Below are positions 7,158 through 16,356 of a stretch of 64,000 nucleotides of DNA, piece after piece. This DNA is from Desulfurivibrio dismutans (GTDB lineage Bacteria > Desulfobacterota > Desulfobulbia > Desulfobulbales > Desulfurivibrionaceae): the NCBI RefSeq assembly GCF_029210385.1, contig NZ_JARGDQ010000011.1, positions 37,432 to 101,431 on the forward strand. Reading direction: 5' to 3'. The position numbers and the translations under genes are program-made. How positions within the stretch are numbered: the first letter of the stretch is position 1; every line of letters starts with the position of its first letter. The notes below the pieces were generated by a model. That model was not told the DNA's origin, ran no database searches, and saw only the letters and a program-made list of their open reading frames with translations.

Positions 7158-10147
7158 TAGAAGGCGAGCGTGTGCTGCCAGCTCCGTTTCAGGTCTTCCG
7201 TCCGCTCCACCAGCACCGTTTCGCCATTGAGGCCGCTGACCCGCAGTACCGGTTCCGAGGTCACCACCCCAATGCGGCTGCATTCGGCTCCGGCCATGGT
7301 CTGTTCAAACTCGTCGGCGTCGGCTGGGGCGACGGTGACCAGCAGGCGGCTGGCGCTTTCGGCAAAGAGCAGTACGTCGTCGCGGTACACCCCTTCAGCA
7401 AGAGCCAGCCCCAGGTCGATGTCCAGTCCCAGATTACCGGCAAAAGCGCACTCCGCTGCCGCTACCCCCAGGCCGCCGTCGGAGAGATCGTGGGCCGAGG
7501 CCACCAGACCCCGGGTCATGGCCTGGTGCAGGGCCTCGTAACGCCGGCGGGCGGCTACGGGGTTGACTTTGGGCACGTTGTTGCCGATGCCGCCCAGGCG
7601 GGCGGCGTACTCCGAACCGCCCAGTTCATCATAGGTTGTGCCCAGCAGGTAGACCAGGTCGCCGGATTTTTTGGCGTCCATGGTCACCGCTTTATTGACG
7701 TCGGCGATCTTGGCCACCACCGAAAAGAGCAGGGTGGGGGGGATCGAGATTTTGACGTTGTTCATCATGTAATCGTTTTTCATCGAGTCCTTGCCGGAGA
7801 TGCATGGGACTCCGAAAGCCACGGCGCAGGCGGCCAGGGCCTGGTTGGCCCGTACCAGCTGGGCCAGCTTGTAGGGTCCGTCCGGGGTTTTTTCGGACTG
7901 CACCGGATCGCACCAGCAGAAGTTGTCCAGCCCGGCCATGTGATCAAGCCCCGCCCCGGTGGCCACCGCGTTGCGGATGGCTTCATCGACGGCGCAGGCG
8001 GCCATGTGATAAGTGTCGATATCGGAATACTTGGGGCAGATGCCGTGGGCGATTACCAGACCCTCGGAGGCATCAAGCTGCGGCCGGATAACCGCCGCGT
8101 CGGACGGGCCGTCGTTTTCCGCCCCGGTCAGCGGCTTGACCACACTGCCGCCCTGGACCTCGTGGTCGTACTGCCGCACCACGTATTCCTTGCTGCAGAC
8201 GTTGAGCCGGCCCAGCAGGCCGTGGAGTTCCTCGCCCAGGTTGGGCGCCGCCGGCAACTCCAGTTCGGGGTGGATCGGCGGGGTCCAGCGGGCGGTGAGC
8301 TGCATGGGGGGCAGACCGTGGTGGACAAAATCCATGTCCAGGCAGGCCACCGTCTGTTCCTGGTACAGCACATGGAACTTGCCGGAATCGGTAAAGGTGC
8401 CCAGCACCGTGGCTTCCACTTCCATGCGCCGGCAAAGGGCCAGGAACTCTTGGATTCTGGCCGGCGGCACCGCTAAAGTCATCCGTTCCTGGGCCTCGGA
8501 AATCATGATCTCCCAGGGCTGCAGGCCCGGGTACTTGAGCGGCGCCTTGTCCAGGTGCAGTTCAAAACCGCCGGTGTCTTCGGCCATCTCGCCCACCGAG
8601 GAAGAGAGGCCGCCGGCGCCGTTGTCGGTGATGCAACTGTAAAGCCCCAAATCACGGGCTTTGAGCAGGCAGTCGAACATCCGTTTTTGGGTGATGGGGT
8701 CGCCGATCTGTACCGCCGTGGCCGGCGAACCTTCGTGCAGCTCTTCCGAGGAGAAGGTGGCCCCGTGGATGCCGTCCTTGCCGATGCGGCCGCCGGTCAT
8801 GACAATCAAATCCCCGGGATTGGCCTTTTTGTGTTCCGAGGGCTGGCCGCCCACCAGGGTCGGCATGATCCCCACCGTGCCGCAGAAAACCAGGGGCTTG
8901 CCAGCGAAGCGGGAATCGAAGACCAGCGAGCCGTTGACCGTTGGAATACCGCTTTTGTTGCCGCCGTGCTCCACTCCCTGGCGCACCCCTTCAAGGATCC
9001 GCTTGGGATGCAGCAGTCGGGCCGGCAGCGGGTCTTCGTAAAAAGGTGAGGCAAAGCAGAAAACATCGGTGTTGGCGATCAGTTTGGCCCCCATGCCGGT
9101 GCCGAACGGGTCGCGGTTGACCCCGACGATGCCGGTCAGTGCGCCGCCGTAAGGGTCCAGGGCCGAGGGGCTGTTGTGGGTTTCCACTTTGAAGGCGATG
9201 TTCCAGTCCTGGGTAAAGCGAATGACCCCGGCATTGTCCTTGAATACCGACAGGCACCAGTCGTTATCTCCCATCTGGCGGCGAATTTCGGCGGTGGGCG
9301 CCCTGATGAAGGTGTCGAACAGGCTGTGAAAAACGGTTTTTTCACCGCTGACGGTGTCTTCGTAGCTGATTTGGGCGTTGAAGATCTTGTGCTTGCAGTG
9401 TTCCGACCAACTCTGGGCCAGCACCTCCAGCTCCACGTCGGTGATCTTTTCCCCCAGCCCCAGCCCGCGCCGCTGTTCAATGACCGGCGGGTCGGCAAGG
9501 TGGTCCCGGATTACCTGCATCTCTTCCAGGCCCAGGGCCAGCACTCCATCCCGACTGATTTGCAGCAGGGTCTCGTCGCTGACATTGAGGTCGATTTCCG
9601 CTACCCGCCACTGGTCGCCGCCGGTTACTCGCGGGGCGTGGGCCGGCACCCCGCCCTGGTCGACAAACTCCCGGTGATCAAGAATGGTGAACCGCTCGAT
9701 CAGTTCATTGGCCAGTAGCTTGGCGGCGATAATTTCCACCTGCCCCCGGGTCAGCTCACCCTGCAGCAGATACTGCATGGAGGTATAAACCGCCTCCTGG
9801 TCGTTCAACGGGCGGCCCAGCAGCAGAGCCAGGGCCTGGCTGGCGGTACGGCCTTCGTTGTCGGTAACGCCGGGGCGGTAACCCACCTCGATGCACCAGT
9901 CAAAGGCCAGTTCCTGGCGCCGGGCCAGGGAATCCAGGGCGTAGTCCTGGGTCACTGGGTCGCAGTACGGGCCGGCGGCCGCGGCCTGGAGCTGTTCCGG
10001 GGTGATGTCCGCTTCCACGGTGAAAACCTTGATGGTGCGAACTTCCTCCACCGCCAGTTGCAGGTCGGCAGCGATCCGTTTGCGGGTCGCCTGGCCAAAG
10101 GAATCGTTAATCCGGGTTTTCAGGCCAACCTCGATGCGGGCAAGCAT
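7157..10147 (-). CDS. purL: phosphoribosylformylglycinamidine synthase, PurS-PurL fusion
   Basis: This enzyme converts FGAR to FGAM in purine synthesis using ATP and ammonia delivered by PurQ. The 996-residue protein starts with a PurS-like domain (MLARIEVGLKTRINDSFG...IKVFTVEAD), followed by the PurL synthetase halves with ETHNSPSALDPYGGA, PTVNGSLVFD and GISGKDSMKND-type motifs. It is longer than stand-alone PurL (about 740) and shorter than the E. coli enzyme (about 1,295). It has no glutaminase domain, so a separate PurQ is expected elsewhere. The ATG at 10147 follows AAGGAG at good spacing. It is the first gene of the minus-strand run. Confidence 0.95.
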   Translation of the reverse strand: MLARIEVGLKTRINDSFGQATRKRIAADLQLAVEEVRTIKVFTVEADITPEQLQAAAAGPYCDPVTQDYALDSLARRQELAFDWCIEVGYRPGVTDNEGRTASQALALLLGRPLNDQEAVYTSMQYLLQGELTRGQVEIIAAKLLANELIERFTILDHREFVDQGGVPAHAPRVTGGDQWRVAEIDLNVSDETLLQISRDGVLALGLEEMQVIRDHLADPPVIEQRRGLGLGEKITDVELEVLAQSWSEHCKHKIFNAQISYEDTVSGEKTVFHSLFDTFIRAPTAEIRRQMGDNDWCLSVFKDNAGVIRFTQDWNIAFKVETHNSPSALDPYGGALTGIVGVNRDPFGTGMGAKLIANTDVFCFASPFYEDPLPARLLHPKRILEGVRQGVEHGGNKSGIPTVNGSLVFDSRFAGKPLVFCGTVGIMPTLVGGQPSEHKKANPGDLIVMTGGRIGKDGIHGATFSSEELHEGSPATAVQIGDPITQKRMFDCLLKARDLGLYSCITDNGAGGLSSSVGEMAEDTGGFELHLDKAPLKYPGLQPWEIMISEAQERMTLAVPPARIQEFLALCRRMEVEATVLGTFTDSGKFHVLYQEQTVACLDMDFVHHGLPPMQLTARWTPPIHPELELPAAPNLGEELHGLLGRLNVCSKEYVVRQYDHEVQGGSVVKPLTGAENDGPSDAAVIRPQLDASEGLVIAHGICPKYSDIDTYHMAACAVDEAIRNAVATGAGLDHMAGLDNFCWCDPVQSEKTPDGPYKLAQLVRANQALAACAVAFGVPCISGKDSMKNDYMMNNVKISIPPTLLFSVVAKIADVNKAVTMDAKKSGDLVYLLGTTYDELGGSEYAARLGGIGNNVPKVNPVAARRRYEALHQAMTRGLVASAHDLSDGGLGVAAAECAFAGNLGLDIDLGLALAEGVYRDDVLLFAESASRLLVTVAPADADEFEQTMAGAECSRIGVVTSEPVLRVSGLNGETVLVERTEDLKRSWQHTLAF

Positions 10148-10271
10148 GCTGGGCTCCTTGGCAAATTTTATAATTTATTGTTAATGGCGCCGGGCCAGAA
10201 TCACCGGCTGGAACGTTTACCGATTTTCTTAACCGTTCACCAGGGCCAACAGAGTGTCGATTTAACGGGCT

Positions 10272-10379
10272 GTAAACGTTCAGCAGTGCCCCAGATTCGG
10301 GTAAGCAGCCAAGCGCCGCGTACCCCGCGTACGTAAGCTTGGTTGATCACCTGAAGGTGGGGTGCTGCTGAACGTTTAC
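10272..10379. repeat. 108-bp palindromic element
   Basis: This intergenic copy ends in GTAAACGTTCAGCAG and its exact complement. Inner stems are CAGATTCGGGTAAG against a matching right arm, AGCCAAGC/GCTTGGTT, and a GTACCCCGCGTAC tip. The stems differ from the holB copy on both sides at once, so pairing is kept. The rest of the 375-base gap between purL and the tRNA (10148-10523) holds two fragments that resemble the element's flanks (GTTCACCAGGGCC, AACGGGCTG) and an AT-richer stretch after 10390 that may contain the tRNA promoter. Confidence 0.9.
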
Positions 10380-10523
10380 CGATTTTCGTTGGCACGACAA
10401 TATAACGCATCAGATTTTTTTTGCCCGGACCTTTTTTGCCCGGCCGTGATTACCATCGTTCCCGTTGCCGCCACCCTTGACAAGTTCGCAAAAATCTGTA
10501 TATTCGTTGCCATCAGGAAGAGG

Positions 10524-10599
10524 GCGGACATAGCTCAGCTGGTAGAGTACAAGCTTCCCAAGCTTGGTGTCGCGGGTTCGAATCCCGTTGTCCGCTCCA
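10524..10599 (+). tRNA. tRNA-Gly (anticodon CCC)
   Basis: A full cloverleaf can be drawn by eye. The acceptor stem is GCGGACA/TGTCCGC. The D-arm is GCTC...GAGT. The anticodon stem is CAAGC/GCTTG around loop TTCCCAA, giving anticodon CCC. The T-arm is GCGGG with loop TTCGAAT. The discriminator is T and CCA is encoded at 10597-10599. It reads GGG codons. It stands alone upstream of the rimP operon. Confidence 0.95.
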
Positions 10600-10602
10600 G
10601 GT

Positions 10603-10624
10603 CCCCCATTAAGGGGGCTTTCTT
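10603..10624 (+). terminator. short hairpin after tRNA-Gly
   Basis: CCCCC, loop ATTAA and GGGGG begin four bases after the tRNA CCA and are followed by CTTTCTT. This is a short stem with a weak T-run, so it is only a possible terminator. Confidence 0.4.
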
Positions 10625-10705
10625 GATCGCCGGCGGGCGGTGTGAGATTGTCGTTTCACCGTCTGCTGTTTTTTCAGAGCCGCCCGGGTCGGGTGGAATT
10701 TTGAA

Positions 10706-10730
10706 AGTGGGCCGCAAGCCCGCTTTTTTT
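10706..10730 (+). terminator. rho-independent terminator between tRNA-Gly and rimP
   Basis: AGTGGGC, loop CGCAA and GCCCGCT pair over seven bases (one G-T) and run into seven T residues, then GTTTT. This is a good intrinsic terminator that would separate tRNA transcription from the rimP operon. Confidence 0.7.
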
Positions 10731-10752
10731 GTTTTGGTAACCTGATTTTGGT

Positions 10753-10901
10753 TAACAGCCCGTTGAAAAACGGGCTGTTAGCGGCCCCATGGATGGGCCG
10801 CCGAATTCATTGGCACTGAAAGTGGCAATGAATTCGTGAGGTTGGCCAAAGCCATCTTTGGCCAACCGTTAGTTGAAAAAGCCAGGGATGGCTTTTTCAA
10901 C
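10753..10901. repeat. array of five back-to-back dissimilar hairpins upstream of rimP
   Basis: Five inverted repeats follow each other with almost no spacer. (1) 10753-10780 has a 12-bp perfect stem TAACAGCCCGTT with loop GAAA. (2) 10781-10801 is GCGGCCC/GGGCCGC around CATGGAT. (3) 10802-10836 has a 16-bp stem starting CGAATTCATTG with one mismatch. (4) 10840-10867 has a 12-bp perfect stem GGTTGGCCAAAG around CCAT. (5) 10872-10901 has a 13-bp perfect stem GTTGAAAAAGCCA around GGGA. The stems share no sequence, so this is not a simple tandem repeat. The array ends 11 bases before the rimP ribosome-binding site. Confidence 0.9.
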
Positions 10902-10925
10902 GGACTGCTAATGGAGTTAAGGTGT

Positions 10926-11399
10926 ATGTCGGCGGGAGAATCCGAATCAGCTTTGGTCCGTCGTCTCCATGAGCTGCTGGAGCCGGTGGTGCTGGACCAT
11001 GGTCTCGATCTGGCGGAACTACAGTTCCGCCGCGAGGCGCCGGGTTGGGTGCTGCGTCTGATCATCGATGCCGATGACGGAGTCAGCATCGACGACTGCG
11101 CCCGGGTCAGCCGCGAGGTTTCGCATCTACTGGAGGTTGAGGATCCCATTGAGCAGGCCTTCAGCCTGGAGGTTTCCTCCCCGGGGTTGAATCGCCCCCT
11201 GAAGCGCGAACGTGACTATTTTCGCTGCCGGGGCAAGATGGCCAAAATCGTCTGCCGGGAAAAAATTGATGGGCAGAATGTGGTTATCGGTCGCCTCGGC
11301 GAGTTGGAAAACGGCGATATTGTGGTGGAAACCGAAACCGGTCCGGTTCGGGTGCCGCTGGCGCAAGTCAGCCGTGCCCGTCTGCTGGTTGAATGGTAA
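10926..11399 (+). CDS. rimP: ribosome maturation factor RimP
   Basis: RimP assists 30S subunit maturation. The 157-residue product has the expected two-domain form: an N-terminal alpha/beta domain (LLEPVVLDHGLDLAELQFRR) and a C-terminal SH3-like domain, linked by FSLEVSSPGLNRPLK, the strongest family signature. The frame is open further upstream to 10836, but that stretch is hairpin DNA. The ATG at 10926 has GGAG at 10913-10916, and homology starts just after it. It heads the rimP-nusA-infB cluster. Confidence 0.93.
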   Translation: MSAGESESALVRRLHELLEPVVLDHGLDLAELQFRREAPGWVLRLIIDADDGVSIDDCARVSREVSHLLEVEDPIEQAFSLEVSSPGLNRPLKRERDYFRCRGKMAKIVCREKIDGQNVVIGRLGELENGDIVVETETGPVRVPLAQVSRARLLVEW

Positions 11400-11434
11400 T
11401 TGTATAACGTTTAAAGATTGTTAGACATCCAAGT

Positions 11435-11580
11435 ATGATGACTTCACAAAAAGTCATCATCGCGCCCATGGACGGGCGCGCAAGTCAATAGCTTGCTTTG
11501 TAAACTGTTGATTTGTAAGGAAAGCTGAAACGGCGTTTTCGCTTTCCGGGGAGCAAAAAGTCCATGGACGGACTTTTTGC
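11435..11580. repeat. second hairpin array, between rimP and nusA
   Basis: The 207-base rimP-nusA gap holds at least three perfect hairpins. 11435-11460 has a 10-bp stem ATGATGACTT with loop CACAAA. 11461-11480 is CGCGCCC/GGGCGCG around ATGGAC. 11553-11580 is GCAAAAAGTCC/GGACTTTTTGC around ATGGAC. An imperfect stem GAAAGC...GCTTTC lies at 11520-11546. Two loops have the same sequence although their stems differ, and the rimP array has the similar loop CATGGAT. The array stops 16 bases before the nusA ribosome-binding site. Confidence 0.88.
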
Positions 11581-11606
11581 GAATTCATCAAGTATGGAGT
11601 TGGCAA

Positions 11607-13037
11607 ATGATATCCGAACTTAAGAGAATCATCGATCAGATCAGCCGCGACAAGGGCATTAACCGCGATCTGCTTATTGAGGCCATTGAAGAGGCGGTGA
11701 TGAGCGCGGCCAAGAAGAAATACGGCCATCGCCGCGAGATCGAGGCCCGCTATAACGACGAGTACGGCGAGATCGAGCTCTTCCAGTTTCGCACCGTGGT
11801 GGACGAGGTGACCGACGAGCAGACCGAAATCTCGCTCATCGACGCCAAAGAGCTGGACTCGGAAGTGGAGATGGGCGATGAGCTGGGCAGCAAGATGGAC
11901 TCCGCCGCCGACCTGGGCCGGATCGCCGCCCAGTCTGCCAAGCAGGTCATTATCCAGAAGATGAAGGAAGCGGAAAGCGATGTGGTTTTCGATCTCTTCA
12001 AAGAGCGCAAGGGGGATATCGTCAACGGCATTGTGCAGCGCTTTGAACGGGGCAACATGATCGTCAACCTGGGTCGGACCGACGCTATTTTGCCTTCTCG
12101 TGAGCAGATGCCCCGCAAGTCTTACCGTCAGGGCGACCGCATCCGCGCCTACCTGCTGGATGTCCGCCAGTCCTCCAAAGAGCCGCAGCTGATTTTGAGC
12201 CGCACTTGCAACGAATTTCTCACCAAACTGTTCACCATGGAAGTGCCGGAGATCGCCGAAGGCATCGTCAAGGTCATGGGGGTGGCCCGGGAACCGGGCT
12301 CCCGGGCCAAGATCGCCGTAAGCTCCACCGAGAGTGACGTCGATCCGGTGGGCGCTTGCGTGGGGATGAAGGGTTCCCGGGTCCAAAATGTGGTGCAGGA
12401 GTTGCAGGGTGAGAAGATCGATATCGTGCCCTGGAGCCCGGACCCGGCCCGTTTTGTCTCCAATGCCCTGGCCCCGGCTCAGGTCTCCATGGTGGTGGTG
12501 GATGAGGAAAACAACACCTTGCTGGTGGTGGTGCCCGACGACCAGCTCTCGCTGGCCATCGGCCGCCAGGGCCAGAACGTGCGGATGGCCTCGGCCTTGC
12601 TGGGCTGGCGGATCGACGTTAAGAGCGAAACAAAATATTCCCGCTCCATCGAAGATGGCTTCCAGTCCCTGCTCGATGTCGAAGGGATAACCGAAAAGCA
12701 GGCGGAGAAGCTGTACGACAGCGGGGTCGCCTCGGCCGCCGAGCTGGCGGCGGCGGACCCGGCCGAAGTGGTGGCCACCCTGGGCCTGGAAGAGCCCGAG
12801 GCACAAGCCCTGGTAACGGCGGCGGCCCAGGTGGCGCCCCGGGAAGAAGATGAGCAGGCGGTCGCCGGCGGCGCCGAAGCGCCACCGGCCGCGCCGGATC
12901 CGGAAGCGGTCGCGGAGACTGTGCCGCCCGAGGAAGTTAAGCCTGCCAGCGAAGAGAACGCCGACAAAGATCCCGCCGGTGAAGAACCCGCGGGTGAATC
13001 GGTGCCGTCGGAGGATGACAGTGACAAGCGTTCATGA
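11607..13037 (+). CDS. nusA: transcription termination/antitermination factor NusA
   Basis: NusA binds RNA polymerase and nascent RNA to control pausing, termination and antitermination. The 476-residue protein has the N-terminal RNAP-binding domain (ISELKRIIDQISRDKGI), an S1 domain (about 135-200), tandem KH domains (GACVGMKGSRVQNVV, then AIGRQGQNVRMASALLGW) and a helix-hairpin-helix segment (VEGITEKQAEKLYDSG). A Glu/Pro/Ala-rich tail of about 70 residues ends it. The frame opens at 11577 but starts there inside a hairpin; the ATG at 11607 follows TATGGAGT and matches the family start. Confidence 0.96.
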   Translation: MISELKRIIDQISRDKGINRDLLIEAIEEAVMSAAKKKYGHRREIEARYNDEYGEIELFQFRTVVDEVTDEQTEISLIDAKELDSEVEMGDELGSKMDSAADLGRIAAQSAKQVIIQKMKEAESDVVFDLFKERKGDIVNGIVQRFERGNMIVNLGRTDAILPSREQMPRKSYRQGDRIRAYLLDVRQSSKEPQLILSRTCNEFLTKLFTMEVPEIAEGIVKVMGVAREPGSRAKIAVSSTESDVDPVGACVGMKGSRVQNVVQELQGEKIDIVPWSPDPARFVSNALAPAQVSMVVVDEENNTLLVVVPDDQLSLAIGRQGQNVRMASALLGWRIDVKSETKYSRSIEDGFQSLLDVEGITEKQAEKLYDSGVASAAELAAADPAEVVATLGLEEPEAQALVTAAAQVAPREEDEQAVAGGAEAPPAAPDPEAVAETVPPEEVKPASEENADKDPAGEEPAGESVPSEDDSDKRS

Positions 13038-13208
13038 TATACTGACCCGTTTGATAAAAAGCGATTAGGAAGTGGCGTAAAAGTTGGTGCCAGGAAAGTT
13101 GGCGCATGGTTACGATGGTCACGAAAGTTGCGGTACGCAGGGCGGTGAGCAAACCGCCCCGACCGGGATATTGACGAAGAGTCGGAAGATTCTCTTCGGG
13201 AGTATGGA

Positions 13209-15941
13209 ATGAAGAAAGTTCGCGTATACGAGTTGGCCAAAGAAGCAGGGCTGGAAAATAAGGCGCTGGTGGCCCGTCTGCAGGATGATGGGTACCAGGT
13301 GAAATCCCACAGCTCCACCCTGACCGAGGATGAGGCCAGGGAGATTCGCGTTAAGCTTGGACTGTTGCAGACGGAAACCAAGGAAAAAAGGATCCAGGAC
13401 CAGGGGCGCCGCACCATTATCCGCCGCCGCAAGGCGGTGGTGCCGCCACCGGAAGAGCCGGCGGCGATGGAAGAAGCCGCGCCGGCGGATGTGGCACCGG
13501 AAAAACCGGCCGAGCAGGAAATGGCCGCCGCCCCGGTGGTCGAGAGCCCCGCACCGCCGGAAGGCGCCGCTCCCGAGACGCCGCCCGAGGCTCCGGCCAA
13601 AACTACGGAACTACAGCCGGAAGCTGCCGCCGAAGATCAACCCGTCCCGGCGGCGGCCAAGGATGACCAAAGCCCGGCCACCCCACCGGCCGAGGGTACG
13701 ACCCCGCCGGCCGAGGCCGAGGAATCGCCGGCCGCGCCGACCACGGCCGCCCCCGTCGCGGAGGCCGAGGCCCCGGCGGCGGAAAAAGCCGCAGAAGCTG
13801 CGGAAGCTCCGGAACGCAAGGGTCTGGCCCGGGTGATCAAACGGGCGGCCATTACCATCACCCCCACCCCGGACGAGCGCCCCCGACCCCGCAAGCCGGA
13901 GAAAAGCAAAAAACCGGCCCCGGTGGCCGGGGCACCCGATCCTGATGATGCCGCCGGTAAAAAGAAAGGCAAGCGATTCGTTAAGTTCACCCCGGAAGCT
14001 GATCGGGGTCCGGCCAAGAAAGGAGTGGTGGGCAAACGCAAGCGCAAGGCTGAAGTGGTGGCCGAGGATTTCGACGAACTGGGTCTGGTGCCGGCCGGGG
14101 TACGCCTGGGCCGGGGTGGCCGGGGCGGCGGCAAACGCAAACAGCAGCAGCATGATAAACCTCAGTTTGCCGCCGAAACCAAGGCCATTAAAAAAAGAAT
14201 CACCGTCTATGAAACCATTTCGGTGGGTGATCTGGCCCACCGCATGGGCGCCAAGGCCAACGAGGTGATCGCCAAACTGATGGGGCTGGGGGTCATGGCT
14301 ACCGTCAACCAGGCCATGGATTTCGATACCGCCGGCCTGGTGGCAGCCGAATTTGGTTACGAGGTGGAGCAGGGCAAAACCGAAGAGCAGACCATTCTCC
14401 ACCTGGAAGAAGAGGAAGGCGGCGGCGAACTCAAGCCGCGCCCGCCGGTGGTCACCGTCATGGGCCATGTCGATCACGGCAAGACCTCGATTCTGGATGC
14501 CATCCGCAAAACCGACGTGGCCGAAGGTGAGGCCGGCGGCATTACCCAGCATATCGGGGCCCATTATGTCCGGGCTCCCCAGGGGGAAGTGGTCTTCCTC
14601 GACACCCCCGGCCATGAGGCCTTTACCGAGATGCGTTCCCGCGGCGCCCAGGTCACCGATATCGTGGTGCTGGTGGTGGCCGCCGACGATTCGGTGATGG
14701 ATCAGACCCGGGAGGCCATCAACCACGCCCGGGCCGCGGGGGTGCCGATTCTGGTCTGCATCAACAAGATCGACAAAGAAAACGCCGACCCGCTGCGAGT
14801 TCAGCGTGAACTGGCGGATCTGGGGCTGATGAGCGAAGAGTGGGGCGGGGATACCATTTACTGTGAAACCTCCGCCAAGGAGGGTATCGGGATCTCCGCG
14901 CTGCTGGACAGCATTCTGCTGCAGTCGGAAATGCTGGAACTCAAAGCCGATCCCCAGCGCCACGCCAAAGGTCACGTGGTGGAGGCCCAGTTGCACAAAG
15001 GCCGTGGCCCGGTGGCCACGGTACTGGTCCAGCAGGGCACCCTGCGGGTGGGTGATGCCTTTGTGGCCGGCCAGTTTGCCGGCAAGGTCCGCTCCCTGAT
15101 CAACGACAAAGGTGAGCAGGTGCAGGAGGCCGGGCCCTCCATCCCGGTGGAAATCCAGGGTTTGAGTGGTGTGCCCCAGGCCGGCGACGAATTTGTCGTG
15201 GTCCGGGACGACAAGATGGCCAAAAGCGTCGGCGCCGAGCGGCAGCTCAAGATGCGGGAAAAGGAACTGGCCACCGACAGCAAGATCTCCCTGGAGAACC
15301 TTTTCGACCGCCTGCAGGAAGGCGAGGTCAAGGAACTGATGGTGGTCCTGCGGGCCGACGTGCAGGGCACCCTGGAGGCCTTTACCTCCTCGTTGGAGCA
15401 GCTCTCCACCGACAACGTCAAGGTCCGGGTGCTCAACTCCGGCACCGGTACCATCACCGAATCCGACGTACTGCTGGCTGCCGCTTCCGAAGCACTGATC
15501 ATCGGCTTCAACGTCCGGCCCAATGCCCGGATCCAGGAACTGGCCAAGCGGGAAAAGGTGGATATGCGTTTTTACGACGTCATCTACCACGCCCTTGAGG
15601 ACATTAAAAAGGCCATGGAAGGATTGCTGGAGCCGGAGTTTGTCGAAGATGTCATCGGCACGGCCGAGGTGCGCCAGACCTTCCATGTCTCCAAGGTGGG
15701 CACCATTGCCGGCTGTTACGTCACCAATGGCAAGGCCGAGCGTAACGCCAAGGTACGGCTGTTGCGCGACGGGGTGGTGGTGCACACCGGCCAGCTCACC
15801 TCACTCAAGCGCTTCAAGGACGACGCCAAGGAGGTGGCCAGCGGGTACGAATGCGGTATTTCGCTGCGCAACTTTAACGACATCAAGGAAGGCGACGTAT
15901 TTGAATTTTTTGTCATGAAGGAAATCCAACCGGAGCTGTAA
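13209..15941 (+). CDS. infB: translation initiation factor IF-2
   Basis: IF-2 is the GTPase that positions fMet-tRNA on the 30S subunit. The 910-residue protein has an N-terminal IF2_N helix bundle ([20 protein letters not shown]). A long Pro/Ala/Glu linker is followed by a Lys-rich part, to about residue 330, and then the second IF2_N domain. The G domain carries GHVDHGKTS (about 418-426), DTPGHEAF (about 464) and NKID (about 518), followed by domains II-IV. The 171-base gap after nusA shows a GGGCGGT/ACCGCCC hairpin near 13140 and no gene. Confidence 0.97.
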   Translation: MKKVRVYELAKEAGLENKALVARLQDDGYQVKSHSSTLTEDEAREIRVKLGLLQTETKEKRIQDQGRRTIIRRRKAVVPPPEEPAAMEEAAPADVAPEKPAEQEMAAAPVVESPAPPEGAAPETPPEAPAKTTELQPEAAAEDQPVPAAAKDDQSPATPPAEGTTPPAEAEESPAAPTTAAPVAEAEAPAAEKAAEAAEAPERKGLARVIKRAAITITPTPDERPRPRKPEKSKKPAPVAGAPDPDDAAGKKKGKRFVKFTPEADRGPAKKGVVGKRKRKAEVVAEDFDELGLVPAGVRLGRGGRGGGKRKQQQHDKPQFAAETKAIKKRITVYETISVGDLAHRMGAKANEVIAKLMGLGVMATVNQAMDFDTAGLVAAEFGYEVEQGKTEEQTILHLEEEEGGGELKPRPPVVTVMGHVDHGKTSILDAIRKTDVAEGEAGGITQHIGAHYVRAPQGEVVFLDTPGHEAFTEMRSRGAQVTDIVVLVVAADDSVMDQTREAINHARAAGVPILVCINKIDKENADPLRVQRELADLGLMSEEWGGDTIYCETSAKEGIGISALLDSILLQSEMLELKADPQRHAKGHVVEAQLHKGRGPVATVLVQQGTLRVGDAFVAGQFAGKVRSLINDKGEQVQEAGPSIPVEIQGLSGVPQAGDEFVVVRDDKMAKSVGAERQLKMREKELATDSKISLENLFDRLQEGEVKELMVVLRADVQGTLEAFTSSLEQLSTDNVKVRVLNSGTGTITESDVLLAAASEALIIGFNVRPNARIQELAKREKVDMRFYDVIYHALEDIKKAMEGLLEPEFVEDVIGTAEVRQTFHVSKVGTIAGCYVTNGKAERNAKVRLLRDGVVVHTGQLTSLKRFKDDAKEVASGYECGISLRNFNDIKEGDVFEFFVMKEIQPEL

Positions 15942-15942
15942 G

Positions 15943-16356
15943 ATGAGTGCCGCCCGTCGTAAAGCCGTTGTCCCCCCCCTGCCGGGCCTCCCGGTCCGTT
16001 CCGGCAAACGCCGCCCGGACCGGATCGCCGACGAGATCCGCCAGGAAGTGGCGAGCCTGCTGGTGAGCAAGATCCAGGATCCCCGGGTGGTCAAGGTGAC
16101 CATTTTGCGGGCCACGGTGACCCCCGATCTCAGCCAGGCGCGGCTTTACTACAGTGTTTTTGACGAGACCGTCGCCGCCGAAGCGGCCAAAGGTCTGGAA
16201 AGCGCCAAGGGCTTCATCCGGCGCAGCCTGGCCAAAAATCTGGCCCTGCGGGTGGTGCCGGCCCTGATTTTCGAGCGGGATCGCTCACTGGCCGAACAGG
16301 AAAAACTGGAGAGAATCTTCCAGGAAATCAACGCCGAGGAAGATGAACGGGAATGA
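15943..16356 (+). CDS. rbfA: ribosome-binding factor A
   Basis: RbfA helps mature the 30S subunit by acting near helix 1 of 16S rRNA. The 137-residue product has the KH-like core with RPDRIADEIRQEVASLL and DPRVVKVTI, then a SQARLYYSVF strand. A short Pro/Arg-rich extension precedes the core. The ATG comes one base after the infB stop, and the stop overlaps nrnA by 4 bases, so translation is coupled. Confidence 0.94.
   Translation: MSAARRKAVVPPLPGLPVRSGKRRPDRIADEIRQEVASLLVSKIQDPRVVKVTILRATVTPDLSQARLYYSVFDETVAAEAAKGLESAKGFIRRSLAKNLALRVVPALIFERDRSLAEQEKLERIFQEINAEEDERE

Noticed and set aside
10836..10925. Longer RimP with 30 extra N-terminal residues
   Set aside because: The extra codons are hairpin-array DNA, and the ATG at 10926 has a proper ribosome-binding site and matches the family start.
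13038..13208. Small YlxR-like gene between nusA and infB
   Set aside because: The gap of 171 bases has no open frame with the YlxR motif; it only shows a hairpin near 13140.
13611..15785. 724-codon open frame antisense to infB
   Set aside because: It lies wholly opposite infB, has His/Gly/Asp-rich low-complexity translation and no family motif. GC-rich codon use produces such shadow frames.
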